Assembly (NCBI GenBank): GCA_000711775.1
Contig: ARYC01000292.1
Coordinates: 124,001 to 188,000 of the forward strand
Length of the DNA stretch: 64,000 nt
Direction: 5' to 3'
Origin: Oxytricha trifallax
Lineage: Eukaryota > Ciliophora > Spirotrichea > Sporadotrichida > Oxytrichidae
Part shown: positions 23,969 to 35,334 of the stretch, in pieces
Position numbering within the stretch: position 1 is the first letter of the stretch
How the letters are laid out: each line of letters starts with the position of its first letter
The notes under the pieces: model-generated
The model's database searches: none
What the model was told of the DNA's origin: nothing
What the model saw: only the letters and a program-made list of their open reading frames with translations
Program-made: the position numbers and the translations under genes

Positions 23969-24598
23969 ATATTATATTATTGCATCTAAAGTTTTCTTAT
24001 AAATTATTAAAACAATTTTTGTTCTCCCATTTGAATAATCATTTTAATCGTAATTAATTAATTATATTCAACCTAATTACTCTCATCACATTTTAGTACA
24101 ATTTGATTTTTTAAAAAAAGTATTTCAAAAAAGGTACAGTAGTACAATTTGTACAATTTAATAGGTACTAATTAATTAAAAAAAACTAATTAGTAGATTT
24201 GTACAATCGAACAATTTCTATAATTTGGTTTTAATTAAATTTGATCATTAAATATACTACTAAAAGCGTAATATTATTAATTAATCATTTTAAAATTAAA
24301 AAGTTAACTGCCACTAATTAGGATTACTCTGCGTTTAAATTAAATTTACTTTTTCCAAATCAATTTTATTTTTACAATAACAACACTGTGGGAAATAAAA
24401 CGCTATAAAGTACTTTAGCTTAAGTTAACACCAATCTTCGAATTCATTGTCCCCGTGAGATCAGTGTAACAAACCCCATTCAAAACCCCAAAACCCCTTA
24501 ATGAGGTTTATAAGTGCTTTAATTTGTAGGGAATTTTTTAGGGGTTGGGGTTATTAATAGGTTTTAATGTGAAATTTATAGTAAATTTATTTAATTTA

Positions 24599-25875
24599 AT
24601 CACCAAAATGCACTTTTAGATAATGTGGGAGAGGTCTGAAGTTTATCTTACTTAACCACAACTCTATCTACTCTATTGATATGTCTGATCTTGAGTTTGG
24701 TTTTATTATTATTGAATCTGCCATTTGCTTCATTGATTGAGACACTCTTGTTTTTACAATAAATTACTTGATTCTTTGCCGAGCATCCTTCTCACACCTA
24801 GTAGAGTAGTAATCGTTGCGAGGCATATCGCACTCTATTATTATTGCTGCTAAAGCCCACACATCCCATTAATAATCTCCATCTCTCCAGTCTTCCCTTT
24901 CAGGATAATAGCCTGGAGTTCCCATAACACTTCCTAGCCTTAATACTTCCACCCTTAATGCTCTGTTGAAGTCAATAATTCCCACTCTTACAGGTGAAAA
25001 GTTTATCATAATATTCTCAGGCTTCAAATCTCTATGAACAAAGCCTAACTTATGTAACTCTTTTATACCTTGTAAGGTTTAGGTTGCTATAAAAGCAAGC
25101 TACTTATGATTCCTTTGATCAGTAATAAAATCTCTGAGGGTCATTTCATAGAGTGGGAGTCTGAGAGCCACATGATCCTTGGCAAGAAGAACAGCATCTA
25201 GCTTGATTAAGTAACTACACTCTTTAAACTTAGCTTAAGTGAGTACTTGATACTCATTTGTAAACTCCATCTGATATTTATCATCACTTAAGAGATAGTT
25301 GAAGGGATACACCTTGCATGCGTACTGATGATCATAAATAACTTTCTTATCAAAGAGTCTTCTATAATAAGGTAGCTTTAAAGAGAAGTGTCTAGGTCAA
25401 TTTAAGCAAGAACCGGTATTTTCTTGTATTAAATCTTGATCATAATTTTTGTTATTTCAGAAGTCAGTTGGTTGCGTGCCTTCTTAACGTACTCTAACTC
25501 TCTAGCTTATTCAGGTACTACGACCTTAGAATATTCACTCGCTTTTCTTTTGTTTAGAAGATTCAGCTCAACTTCAAGATTATCAACTTCTAGATCTTTC
25601 TTGTGAGCTTTTAATAGATGCTTCTTCAAGTCTCTTGTATGAGAGTATTACTTATGGCACTCAAAGCAGTCATACTTTCCATCTATTTTATCATGCTTTA
25701 AGTATACAGTGGGCTTTGCTTCTCTATGCTCCTTCATGTGTCTGTACCAGCTTGATTTATGAGCAAAATCTCTTTCGCATAACTCACAAAAATAAACTTC
25801 AACTTCTTCAGTTTGTATAGGAATTTCATTAATACCTTTCTCCTCCTCTCTGTCTCCCACACACTTGTTTGCCAT
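24599..25875 (-). pseudogene. TBE zinc-finger kinase (57-kDa ORF), one-base deletion
   Basis: Start ATG 25875 (MANKCVGDREEEKG). Two C2H2 fingers come first (YFCELCERDF...HMKEH and YDCFECHKQY...HLLKAH), then a linker and a kinase domain with FVHRDLKPENIMIN, IIDFNRAL in place of DFG, a GTPGYYPE activation-segment end and DVWALAAI. The frame breaks near 25351-25356, where one base is missing relative to the second TBE copy, between EDSL and DKKVIYDHQY; downstream the kinase is open to the element's left TIR. The usual stop is not clear: the frame reaches GAT TAA (read as Gln), while TGA in the neighbouring frame is at 24600-24602. Family members may start further upstream. The encoded kinase would be lost in this copy unless the base is restored by allelic or sequencing correction. 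Confidence 0.85.
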
Positions 25876-26199
25876 TAATTTTCTATTATTAATTTCAATT
25901 TTAATAACAGAGCATCAAGTGATAGCTCTGGTAGTTCCTTATGAGAGTTCATCTCGCAGCTATCACACTTTTTATTGATTCCAAAGGTAAGTCTCATTTA
26001 GTTTTATGGAAGTGCTGTTGTTTTTCTTAAAATGTTAGCGCTCATATTTAAATTTGAATTTAAAATTATAAAACTGCCTCTATAATTGAGAGCTTATATG
26101 AGAGCTTTGCAAGCCTACAAGTATCAAGGGAAGTTCTTAGAGTATTAGCGAAGATAAATGAGCACTAAGAGACGAACCAGCTCTAAAAATGGGTGAGAA

Positions 26200-26420
26200 A
26201 GTAACCTTTTTTACTATCAAATAATAAGTTGATTATAGTACTTACCGATTTAGGAGGTGCACCTAATTAAGTACGTACTGCTTTAGGAGGTATTTTGTGA
26301 TTTTATGATAAAATTAGGGTGCTCCTAATTAAGTACTAGCTTTAATTAATGCTCCTAATTACGTACTAGCATTTTAGGAGCTGCTCCTAATTAAGTACGT
26401 ACCAATTTAAATTAAAAAAT
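26200..26420. promoter_or_regulatory. Divergent intergenic repeat array GCTCCTAATTAAGTAC in TBE 1
   Basis: Between the divergent kinase and 22-kDa genes, GGTGCACCTAATTAAGTACG, GCTCCTAATTAAGTACTAGC, GCTCCTAATTACGTACTAGC and GCTCCTAATTAAGTACGTAC recur, with TTTAGGAG in opposite orientation. TBE copy 2 has a diverged version of the same array (CCACCTAATTAAGT and relatives, 33090-33290) at the same place. Conserved position and motif in two diverged copies suggest a bidirectional promoter or protein-binding array; the function is inferred. Confidence 0.6.
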
Positions 26421-26611
26421 ATGGAACTATAACAGTAGAAATTGATATCAATCTCTCAAGTTTGAAACCAGTTCACTAAACCTTCTCCATATCCTTCTTA
26501 GAGGTCGACCTCCTATAGGATGCCCATATTTAATAGTAAGTTTTACAGAGGTAAATAATTGAAATCAATAAACTTAAATTTGAATATCATTTCTTAGATT
26601 CTGTAAACAAG

Positions 26612-27394
26612 ATGGAGTCAATGAATGATGCAATGAATAGAGGGCAAGCACAAGAATTGATTCAAAGATTTAGAAGCAAGGAGGATTTGCATCGCTACCT
26701 GATGCAGCAAGGTAATGAACTCATACTAACTAATCTTGATTATGTAGTTGGTTTTTCCTGCTAACTATATAAGATACTAAAATTTCATTTTTAAGAGCCA
26801 TACTCTGCGAAGAGAAGAAAGCATTAAAAACTTAAGATGTAAAGTTTGCAGAGATTCCAAACTATCCTGAAATCTCTGTGACTAATTTATATGATGATAC
26901 AATGAATGACCCAGAGGTTTCTTTGTACCTGCCTACTAAGAAGCAGTTGTCAAATAAACTTCCTGAAAGAAACTATTTCTTTGGCATACTTGCAACAATT
27001 AAAGGTGATTACTTGAAAGAAATTATTCAAGAATCTCTCATAAGAAAAGGTACAGCATCTCCTCAGAAGATAAGGATAAACAAGGGATCAAGATAAGCAA
27101 GAGCTGGCTATCAGAGCTGCAGAAGCACCCTTATATTTCAAGTAAGATTTGTAGCTTAACTCTTTAGAAAAATCTGGTACTGGCATCTTCTTGATGAACG
27201 AATAGAGCAAGCTTCATAGAGAGCGAAAGTCGCAGACAAAGTATGAAGTTAGCAAGAGACTTTATTCAAATATTAAGCCTCCAGAGTAAAGGAACATAGA
27301 TGCTGGAGCTGACAGCAAGAGAAGAAACTTAGGAGGAGGAAAGCAAGAAATAGAAGAAAAGAAAGAGAAGCCAGCTCCCACGAAAGAATTCTAA
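26612..27394 (+). pseudogene. TBE ~22-kDa protein, two introns, one frameshift
   Basis: Begins MESMNDAMNRGQAQELIQRF at ATG 26612. Intron 1 (26712-26773, GTAATG...ATAAG) and the 26-bp intron 2 (27142-27167, GTAAGA...TTTAG) are placed by comparison with TBE copy 2, where the same joins keep the frame. Exon 2 carries FAEIPNYPEISVTNLYDDTM and LSNKLPERNYFFGILATIKG. A one-base lesion near 27061-27065 shifts the frame before KQGIKISKSWLSELQKHPYI. Exon 3 is basic (SKLHRERKSQTKYEVSKRLY ... GADSKRRNLG). The stop is unclear, near 27394. Function is unknown in the TBE literature as I know it; the basic tail hints at nucleic-acid binding (inference). Confidence 0.8.
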
Positions 27395-27443
27395 ATTGAC
27401 TTAAATATTCATTAACTTAACTACAAAAATTATTTATATACAT

Positions 27444-28471
27444 TCACTCTCCTTCTTTAGAACACTTTTAAGCCAACAAATTATCTACTCTCTTCGCTGA
27501 ATTTTAATAAAGTCTACTGTATCGATAGGTAGGTCATGCATCAAGTGATATAACAGCAGTTTCTTGTAATGGCCTTTTAATATACCCAAGTAGAACTCAA
27601 TTCCATTAAACTATGGACTGTAAGGTACGTTGAACACTGCCGTTATTCTAAGTTGCTCATAACTCTTCCTTGTTTCTTTAGTCTTATGAACAGAAAGATT
27701 ATCAACGAATAGTATAATCTCTTATTCAGGGTACTTCTCTCTCAGCTGCTCTAAGAACTCAATAGACTGCTCTGTCTTAATTGAGCGAGGATGAATAACA
27801 TAATTTTCCAAACCAGCATCCTCGCTAATACCTCCTAGAATTGCCATTGTTTATACCTTGACTTTCTAGTCATATACTTCTATATTACTATGCCTCTTAT
27901 ACCAAGATTTCTAGATAAAAGTGTTGAAGGTAAACACAGCCTCGTCAGCATGTATAAACTTAATATTATTAGTAATAGCTCTCTGCATTTAATTATAAAT
28001 ATAATTTAGGTTATTGTTGTAAAATGGCAGAGTGAAATCAATCACTCTCTTGATACGATTAACACCTTTGTAAGAAATACCATTTCGTTTATAGATGTTG
28101 GCTATAGACTAAGCAGAGATCTTCAACTCAGGGAACTGGCGATGAAACATAGTAGCTCGTTGGTCTAAAGAGAAGTGAGCCCAATACTTCAAAGTTTTAT
28201 CATTAATAAGATAGTCAATATGCTTCTATAGAAACTTTGACTACCTCTTAGGCTAAGAATTTAGCTACTATTTCTTTAATTATAGTGCTATAAGACAGTG
28301 GGAACGAACAGTTGACGGACTTCGCTTTATGAGTAGAGCAATAGACTTATAGTTTAGTACTGGTTTGATTTATTCACTGTATATATCAACTCCATATCGC
28401 AGTTTAAACACTAAATCTATATAATCTTCATCATAAATAGACCCCAAAAGCTTGCTATTTTTGTCTCGCAT
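27444..28471 (-). CDS. TBE transposase (42-kDa, DDE family)
   Basis: ATG 28471 begins MRDKNSKLLGSIYDEDYIDL. With TAA/TAG as Gln the frame is open for over 310 codons through all catalytic motifs: IKFIHADEAVF (first Asp), IILFVDNLSVHKT (second Asp) and NVPYSPQFNGIEFYLGILKG (Glu), the DD34E arrangement of the IS630-Tc1/mariner superfamily. An N-terminal helix-turn-helix region precedes them (IALLIKRSPSTVRSHCL). A one-base change near the 3' end shifts the last ~20 residues relative to copy 2 before TGA 27444-27446 (SAKRVDNLLAQKCSKEGE in the family frame), so only the tail is affected. Best preserved gene of the two TBEs. In Oxytricha, TBE transposases are expressed in development and support genome rearrangement. 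Confidence 0.93.
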
Positions 28472-28569
28472 TTAATTAATAACCCCAACCCCTAACAAAT
28501 TCCTTACAAATCAAAGCACTTATAAACCTCATTAAGGGGTTTTGGGGTTTTGATTTCTAGTACTTAACC

Positions 28570-28780
28570 AACAAAGAGACCTATTTAAATAGGAAGAAAA
28601 TTTCTCTATTGAAGTATACAAGTAATACATTGATTCGGGATAAGAAGAAAATTTTGCCCAGTAATGGTTCGCTTACCAAGACTACCCTCTTGACTTTTAA
28701 ATAAATCAACCCCAAGTAGATTAAATAAAGATTTAACGCCCTTAACTCTTAGAAAGAACAGAAATTTATTGTCCCCCATG
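28570..28780 (-). other. Coding-looking block abutting TBE 1 (possible interrupted gene end)
   Basis: The minus strand from ATG ~28780 reads MGDNKFLFFLRVKGVKSLFN and on through SLGKRTITGQNFLLIPNQCI without a TGA up to the TBE edge. If TBE 1 and one ATT are removed, the same frame continues through 24477-24440 as EMGFVTLISRGQ and ends at TGA. This is consistent with a TBE sitting inside a coding stretch that is repaired by its developmental excision, but the block is short and unidentified. Confidence 0.3.
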
Positions 28781-28820
28781 TCATCTATTTATTCTAATAC
28801 CCATTAAATCACAGATTGAT

Positions 28821-28877
28821 ATATATATATATATATCATAGCTATATATATTATATATATATATACTTATATATATA
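28821..28877. repeat. AT dinucleotide microsatellite
   Basis: Runs of (AT)n broken by short interruptions such as CATAGCTATATAT and ACTTATATAT. Simple-sequence DNA only. Confidence 0.9.
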
Positions 28878-31338
28878 TAAAAAATCTGGCCGGGTACATG
28901 ACCAGAAACTGAACATTAAGTTGAGTTGACCAATTAATTGGTCAATAAAAGTTGCTTAAAACCCAATTATAGTACATTTAATAAACTTAACTTCTAACCT
29001 AGAAATAACTATATAATCGAAAACAAAAATTACAAAAAAATATTAATTTTTCTAAATTCGTCTCATTTGATTGGGATCAATGAATGGTAAATTTAGGCAA
29101 ATGCATTCTTATAGCTGAAAAAGAATATACTTAACCTAAAAAATATGATAGAAATTATATCAAACTACAATCTTAGATCCATACTTAATGATTGGAAGTT
29201 TATAAGAATTTATTTTAGATGCAAAGGGAATATCTAAGATAGGAGATAAAAAAATGATTTAATTAAGTAAGGATCTCTAGATTCGAGCTTCTTAAACTTA
29301 GAAATCCTGAAACAACATGAGGACCATAAATGGAAATATAAAATGAAAGAAAGCACAGACCAGGCAAAGGAAGATAGAAAAGAAAGAAAGCAAAAGAGGA
29401 ATTCACATAAATTGTAATTCATGTTCAATACATAAAACCTTCTACCTCTTCAAACGAATGAGTTTAGAATTTATAAACTTAAAAGGGCTCGTGCATTACC
29501 AATTAACACATATAAACAAGATCGGATATCCTTGAGACATCAATGTGAAAATTTATTATTATTATAATTTTCATGATTAGATTTATTAAATTGATTCTAA
29601 ATTTGCTTTACAATTAATAATTTAGATGCTACTAATATATTTCATATTGAAAAATATTATATAATACTTGAAATAAAATGAAAGCTTATAGTAGATAAGA
29701 CATAAAGGTGTGTCTGAATTAAAGCTGCTCAAGGAATATATTAGAAGTCCTGGAACTAAAGGCAGTATCAACGATTTTAAAATTTAAAATTGGTAATAAA
29801 TAATGATTCAAAACATAAATATATATCATATATTATCTCATCATATCACAAAATATGTTTATTAAATAAAAGTTTATCATCTTTAGATATAATTTGAAAT
29901 AACAGAAATGGTTTGTAAATATTAATTGTTTTATATAGTCAACAGCTTATGTTAAAGTATCAATACCATAGCCTGGTAAAGCTACTGATGATGGGGATCC
30001 TATAAATACTTTTATAATATCAAATTAAAATATCTCTATTAATTCTAAAATAATTAGATGCCCTATATGGAAACTTCTCGGATCTGACTAAATGGGATCT
30101 TTAATTTTTAATTCAAAATCAGAAAGCACAATAATCATATATTCATTTGTCATAAATATAAAGTTAAAATATATGGTACACTCATTTTATGTATAGTTTA
30201 AATAACATAAAACTAACTGAATTATACTTCTAATTAATATTAATTGATCTTTCTTAATAATAGCTTAACTTTGACAAAATAAACAATCATAATGTCATAA
30301 TTTATAAAATACTCTATTTTCAATACAATTTAAACTCTTATAAGAAATACTAAGGCCTCCTTGAGTTTTCTTTTGCCTATTTTAAGGCATTAGAATTGAT
30401 GGTACTCAATAACTAACTACGATTGAAAAATTTTAAGTTAAAATTTATTTGTTTTAAAATGTCTTATCAGAGTAACTATTAGATTTGGAAGATTTTATTA
30501 TCATGTTATTATTTTAATTTATGCCTTTGATATGTTTTTATAAAAGAAAATATATCTAAAATAGATTATTGAGTTATTTATAAACTTATTTTAATCAAGC
30601 ACAACCAGCAGCATAAACACGAAATCGAGACAAGTACCTCTTAAAAAAAATTGTGATAGAGAAGTTTCTACGGTTTAAATCTATAAATACTTTAATAATA
30701 TCAATTTCCAGTAATATAATTCATTTCAATTTAAACTCTACAATTCTCTTAACTATTTTCAATTTATTATTCAATTAAACAAGATATTTGAGATTAATAT
30801 CAATTTAAAATAATTATAATAATATATAAAATAGTAATTTTAGCATTAAAAAGAAACTATTCAAGTTGCATATAATATCCAGATTACCTTTAAAAAAATT
30901 ATTATGTTAAATTTTTTTATAAAAGAATCATCATACATCTTCAATTTTTATGTGAAGATGTTTAAATTAATTGATGAAAACATATAATTAATTCTATTAT
31001 TATTTGAGAAATCTAGTGTTGATTAATCTTTTTTTCTTAAAATAGATTACTTAATTAACTTAAAATAAAATTATATCATACAACTTTATTATTTATTCTC
31101 GTAATAAAAGAATTCTTAGTTAATAACTTAATGCCTCAATATATTCAATTATAAGGGACACATACTTATAAGATATACAATTATTAAAATCGCAAGTGAT
31201 AATTTTAAGGAGAACTATTCCATATCTCTTATCATCGAGTATCTATGATAGATGGTTAGTATAAAATGACAGTGGATCAGATGCAAATAGCCTAAAATAG
31301 TGCTTGATAAAAATAAAAACCTTTTGATATTGAGGTTC
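28878..31338. other. AT-rich spacer between the two TBEs, nothing recognised
   Basis: About 2.5 kb without a supported gene. A 64-codon minus ORF at 29234-29428 is low complexity in character and unrecognised. No inverted-repeat element was detected. Probably intergenic or eliminated sequence. Confidence 0.45.
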
Positions 31339-31500
31339 ATTCAAAACCCCAAAACCCTTTCAGTAGTTTGATTGAGTTTTTTATTCATAAAAGTAGACTA
31401 TTAACGCAAGCTTTATTAGAGTTTTAATAGGGTTTTTGTAGGGGTTTTTTTTTTAATGTAATGTAAATTAGTGTGTAATACAGGTATTTTATTATATTAT

Positions 31501-32941
31501 TCACTCAAACTGTGCTTCGGCATCCTGAGGTAACTTTCTAAACTTTATTTCACCTATCCAGCTTACAATTTAGTCTATTGAATGGTAAGCTCTGTAGTTA
31601 GGTTTAATGATTATCTACTCAGACTTATCTTTCATTCTACCTTTTATCTTATTCTAGTCTAGATATTGCTGCATTCTCTGCTTTGAATCTTTCTCTCTTG
31701 CAGCAATAGTATTCATTACTTGCCATATCGCATTCACAAATTATTGCTGCTAGAGCCCATATATCCCAATTAATATCACCATCTCGCCAGTCCTCATTTT
31801 CTGGAAAGTATCCAGGAGGACCATAAACGTTGCCAAATTCTGAAGCTTCAACTCTCTATGATCTATTGAAATCTATTATTACTACTCTGAGAGTTGAAAA
31901 GTCAAGCATAATATTCTCAGACTTCAATTCTCTAAGAAAATATCCAAGATTGTGAGCTCCTCAATGCCTTTGCAAACATTTGTAAGAATAAGAGGTATCT
32001 GCTTTGGTATCCTTTAATCTTAAATGTAGTCTCTTAATGTCATTTAGTAAAGAGGGATACAGCTACGTGATCTTGAGCAAGCAGAATAGCATCGAGCTTT
32101 ATTATAAATCTACACTATCTATCTCTTGACTTAGTAAGTGCTTGGTATTCATTTACAAATTCCATTTGATGCTTGTAATGGCATTTGAAGTAGTTGAACG
32201 GATATATCTTGTATGCGAACCGCTTATCTGTTATGACTTTCTTCTCAAATTTATTCTCAAGGATAAGATAACTTTCTTTACACTTTTAAAGGTCAATAAT
32301 ATTCAATATTGGTAGTTTAAGTTCAATCTTTTTAAGAGTAATTTTTATTATCTCTGAGGCTGGGAGTTTTCTTACTGCTTTAATAAGCTTATTTTCTTTC
32401 TTTACTTTTTGTTCCAAAGATTCTAAAGGGTCTATTGGCTTTCTTTTTTAAAGGAAGACCTCGCCTGTCTCTGAATCTATGACTTCAAACTTTTTGCAAT
32501 GATGGTTTTATAGATGAATTTTTAGATCCCTTGAATGATTGTATTACTTATTACAGTAAGGGCAGAAATATTTTCCATCTATCTTATCATGCTTAAGATA
32601 GAGCTTGGGCTTGTTAGAATGCTGCTCTAAGATATGGCAGTTAAGAGCAGATTTATAAGTGAAATTTTTCTTACATTCTTCACAAAAATGTAATGGTTTT
32701 ATTTTTTTTCCTCTTCCTCCTCTTCAACCATTTTGATTGGAACTTCGCATTGAATTTCTTAGCTATGCATTTCTATTTAACAACTGAATTGCTATTCAAA
32801 GTCTGAAGTCTAAAGTTATTAAATTTCAGGTTCATACTATGTTGAGGCATCACAAGTCTCAGTTTACTTTTGATTTATGAAAGAAAGGTTTTTCTGGCTA
32901 ATGCCAAGCAATGCCGCTTTTCCAAGTAAGTTACCGCTCAT
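31501..32941 (-). pseudogene. TBE 2 zinc-finger kinase, frameshifted, catalytic Asp replaced
   Basis: From ATG 32941 (MSGNLLGKAALLGISQKNLS) an acidic N-terminus runs to EEEEEEKK, where an A-rich run shifts the frame. Next come two C2H2 fingers (HFCEECKKNFTYKSALNCH and YFCPYCNKQYNHSRDLKIH) and the kinase region (DKRFAYKIYPFNYF ... EFVNEYQALT). The N-lobe/C-lobe junction around 31980-32110 is scrambled by further shifts. The catalytic loop reads YFLRELKSENIML, so HRD has become LRE and the catalytic Asp is Glu. DFNRSQRVE and DWRDGDINWDIWALAAI follow, ending at TGA 31501-31503. Dead as a kinase on this evidence. Confidence 0.85.
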
Positions 32942-33089
32942 TTTATTAATACTATTAATAATTATACAAAATGTTTCAATTCTACCTTTATATAAGAGTA
33001 AGAGCATGTCCTCAGAGGTTTAGAGATGTTCAATGAGAACAGAGTGTGAGACATTAGTTTTTAATTTATATACTAATTCATCCATTTTA

Positions 33090-33290
33090 TTCATTGAAAT
33101 GCACCTAAATGTGTTTTGTGAAGTTAGGTGGTGCTCCTAATTCTTTTCTTGTAAATTTAGGAGGGTAGGTTTTAAAATTTAATTTTTTTAAATGTACCAC
33201 CTAATACGGTTTTGAACTTTAATATAACCACCTAATTAAGTTTCAAATAAATTAGGACCACCACCTAATTAAATTAATTATTGTTAGGAG
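33090..33290. promoter_or_regulatory. Divergent intergenic repeats in TBE 2 (CACCTAATTAAGT type)
   Basis: Several copies of CACCTAA and CCTAATTAAGT and their complements lie between the divergent kinase and 22-kDa genes, matching in position and core motif the array of copy 1 (26200-26420). Probable shared promoter elements. Confidence 0.5.
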
Positions 33291-33488
33291 CAATTTAATG
33301 GAGAAAGTTTGATAAAAATGGAAGTCAAACTTTGAAACTTGGAGAAAGTTCATCCATCTTTCTCTTACTATCTTATTCAGGTTGACCTCCAGGTTGATCT
33401 CCCTATTTAGTAGTAAAACTTTAGTAAGTTTAGAAAGTATATCCGTAATTTTAAATTTCATAAACATTTATATAGAAACTGGAAGCAG

Positions 33489-34278
33489 ATGGAGTCTATG
33501 AATGATGCAATGAAGAGAATTCAATCTAGAGAATTGAGAGGAAAATTTCGAAGTAAGGATGACCTCTATAGATATTTGGTATAGCAAGGTAAGCTTTTAT
33601 AAAATACTAATATATTAACCATAGTTGGATTGTTCTTGCCAACTCAGGAAGGAACAAAATATAATTCTTAAAAGCCTTACTAAGTGAAGAGAAAAAAGCT
33701 TTTAAGACCAATGAAATAAAGATGATTGAGATACCTAACTACCCTGAAATCTCAGTGACAAACCTCTATGATGATGCTATGAGTGATCCAGATGTTGCTC
33801 TCTACCTTCCATCAAAGCTACAGCTCTCTAATAAGTTGCCAGAGAGAAACTTCTTCTTTGGTGTTCTTGCAACTCTGAAACCTGAGTACTTAAATGAAGT
33901 TATTTAAGAAGCTCACAAGAAACGCAACAGCATCTCTCCTGAAGAAAAAGAGAAGCAAGGTATTAAAATAAATGATACCTGGCTGTAGGAATTTCAAAAG
34001 CATCCTTTCATCTCAAGTAAGCTTAGTCTTCTAACTTTATAGAAAAACCTGGTACTGCTATATACTTGATGAAAGAGCGCAGCAAATTAAACAGAGAGAG
34101 AAAGTCTCAAGTAAAACATGAATTGAGTAAGAGGCACTTCAAAGATTTATAAAAGCCAGAAGAGATGAATATAGATGCAGGAGCTGGAAATAAGAGAAGA
34201 AACATGGGCCCAAGCAATCTTTAAGAAGAAAAAAAGAAAGAGAAGCCTAACCCTTTTATGGGCTAATTTAATATGTGA
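33489..34278 (+). CDS. TBE ~22-kDa protein, two introns
   Basis: ATG 33489 begins MESMNDAMKRIQSRELRGKF. Intron 1 spans 33589-33647 (GTAAGC...CTCAG) and joins YLVQQ to GRNKIQFLKALLSEEKKAFK; intron 2 is only 26 bp (34017-34042, GTAAGC...TATAG) and joins WLQEFQKHPFIS to KKPGTAIYLMKERSKLN. With these removed the frame is open to TGA 34276-34278, ending NPFMGQFNM. The middle has IEIPNYPEISVTNLYDDAMS and LSNKLPERNFFFGVLATLKP, conserved with copy 1. The C-terminal third is strongly basic. Intact here while its neighbours are broken. Function unknown. Confidence 0.85.
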
Positions 34279-34284
34279 ACTTAT

Positions 34285-35334
34285 TCATTCGATTAAATCT
34301 AAAACTTATTTATATATACAAAATCTGCCTTCTCTTGCGCATACTTTAGCTTTCTCATCGCTGACTCTCTTAGCAGTGCTTTTAATAAAATCTACTGTAT
34401 CTATTATCAGATCGTGCATCAGATGATAGAGCAGCAATTTCTTATAATGACCTTTCAATAACCCCCCAATATAGTTCAATTCCATTGAACTGAGGGCTAT
34501 TAGGAACATTAAATACAGATATTATGTTAAGCCTTTCATATTCTCTCCTTGAGTCTTTAGTTTTATGAACTGGTAAGTTATCAACAAACAGGATGATCTC
34601 TTAATCAGCATACTTATCTCTGAGCTATTGCAAAATTTTAATATATTATTCAGTCTTAATAGAGCCAGGCTGGATAACATAAATCTCAAGCACAATATCT
34701 TCACTGATTCCACCAAAGATTGCATGAGTTTATACCTTTACCTTTTAGTCATAAACTTCTATATTACTATACCTCTTGTACCAAGACCTTGATATGAAGG
34801 TATTGAATGTAAATACTCCTTCATCAGCGTGTATGAACTTTATATTATGCTCTTAAGACCTCTGCATCTAATTGAATATATGATTTAAATTAGTCTTATA
34901 AAATGGAATATTAAGGTCAATCACTCTCTTAATGCGATTGACTGTCTTGTAAAATATACTATTCTTTTTATAGATATTAGCTATGGATTATGCATATATG
35001 TGAAGCTCAGGAAATTGGCGATGAAACATCACAGCCCTCTCGGATTGAGAGAAATGAGGCCAGTAATTAAGAGTCTTATCATTTCTAAGATAGTCGATAT
35101 GATGCTACTAGAATTTTAAAGGTCTTTTAGGCTTAGAATTAAGATGCTATCTCTTTAAATTCAATGCTTATAGACAGTGGACCTCACAGTTGCTGGAGAT
35201 TTATGGAGTAGTCTTGCAATAGATGTCTAATTTAAAATAGGTCTGAGTTGATCACTATAATAATCGAATCCATATCGCAACTTAAACAATAGATCTAAAT
35301 ACTCACTGTCATAAACTGACCCCATACCTCGCAT
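34285..35334 (-). pseudogene. TBE 2 transposase, at least two frameshifts
   Basis: ATG 35334 (MRGMGSVYDSEYLDLLFKLR). One base is missing near 35190 (between TVRS and HCLQALNLKRQ by comparison with copy 1) and a G-run near 34465 shifts the frame again within the motif ending NGIELYWG. All catalytic acidic residues survive: VHTRQ-equivalent FIHADEGVF, ILFVDNLPVHKT and NSPQFNGIEL. The tail KRVSDEKAKVCAREGRFCIY ends at TGA 34285-34287 and shows the full C-terminus that copy 1 has lost. Relic of an active DD34E transposase. Confidence 0.88.

Larger units (their letters stand above)
21808..24378. mobile_element. Long-TIR element carrying a Rep/SF3-helicase-like gene
   Basis: Inverted repeats of about 310 bp (21808-22116 and 24070-24378) enclose 2.57 kb. 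Termini are ATTGTAGAAATAAAATTGAT on the left and the complement of ATTGTAAAAATAAAATTGAT on the right; both arms carry GTGGCAGTTAACTTT and runs of TTGTACAATT. A decayed helicase-like gene on the minus strand fills the interior and a second element (22130-22565) is nested near the left end. No clear target duplication was found, so exact ends are uncertain by a few bases. The termini match the 419-bp hairpin element at 40887-41305. Confidence 0.82.
24481..28552. mobile_element. Telomere-bearing element (TBE) copy 1, complete
   Basis: The ends are perfect inverted copies of CAAAACCCCAAAACCCC followed by TTAATGAGGTTTATAAGTGC, with a TIR of roughly 80 bp. The 3-bp target duplication ATT is at 24478-24480 and 28553-28555, fitting the ANT target of Oxytricha TBEs. 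Inside, in the known TBE arrangement, are a minus-strand zinc-finger kinase, a plus-strand ~22-kDa protein gene with introns, and a minus-strand DDE transposase. Length 4072 bp agrees with the ~4.1 kb of described TBEs. In the known system TBE transposases take part in DNA elimination during macronuclear development. This copy has single-base lesions in the kinase and 22-kDa genes. Confidence 0.95.

Noticed and set aside
24481..24497. C4A4 repeats as true macronuclear telomeres or chromosome ends
   Set aside because: They form inverted termini with an ATT target duplication around TBE genes, so they are transposon ends, not chromosome ends.
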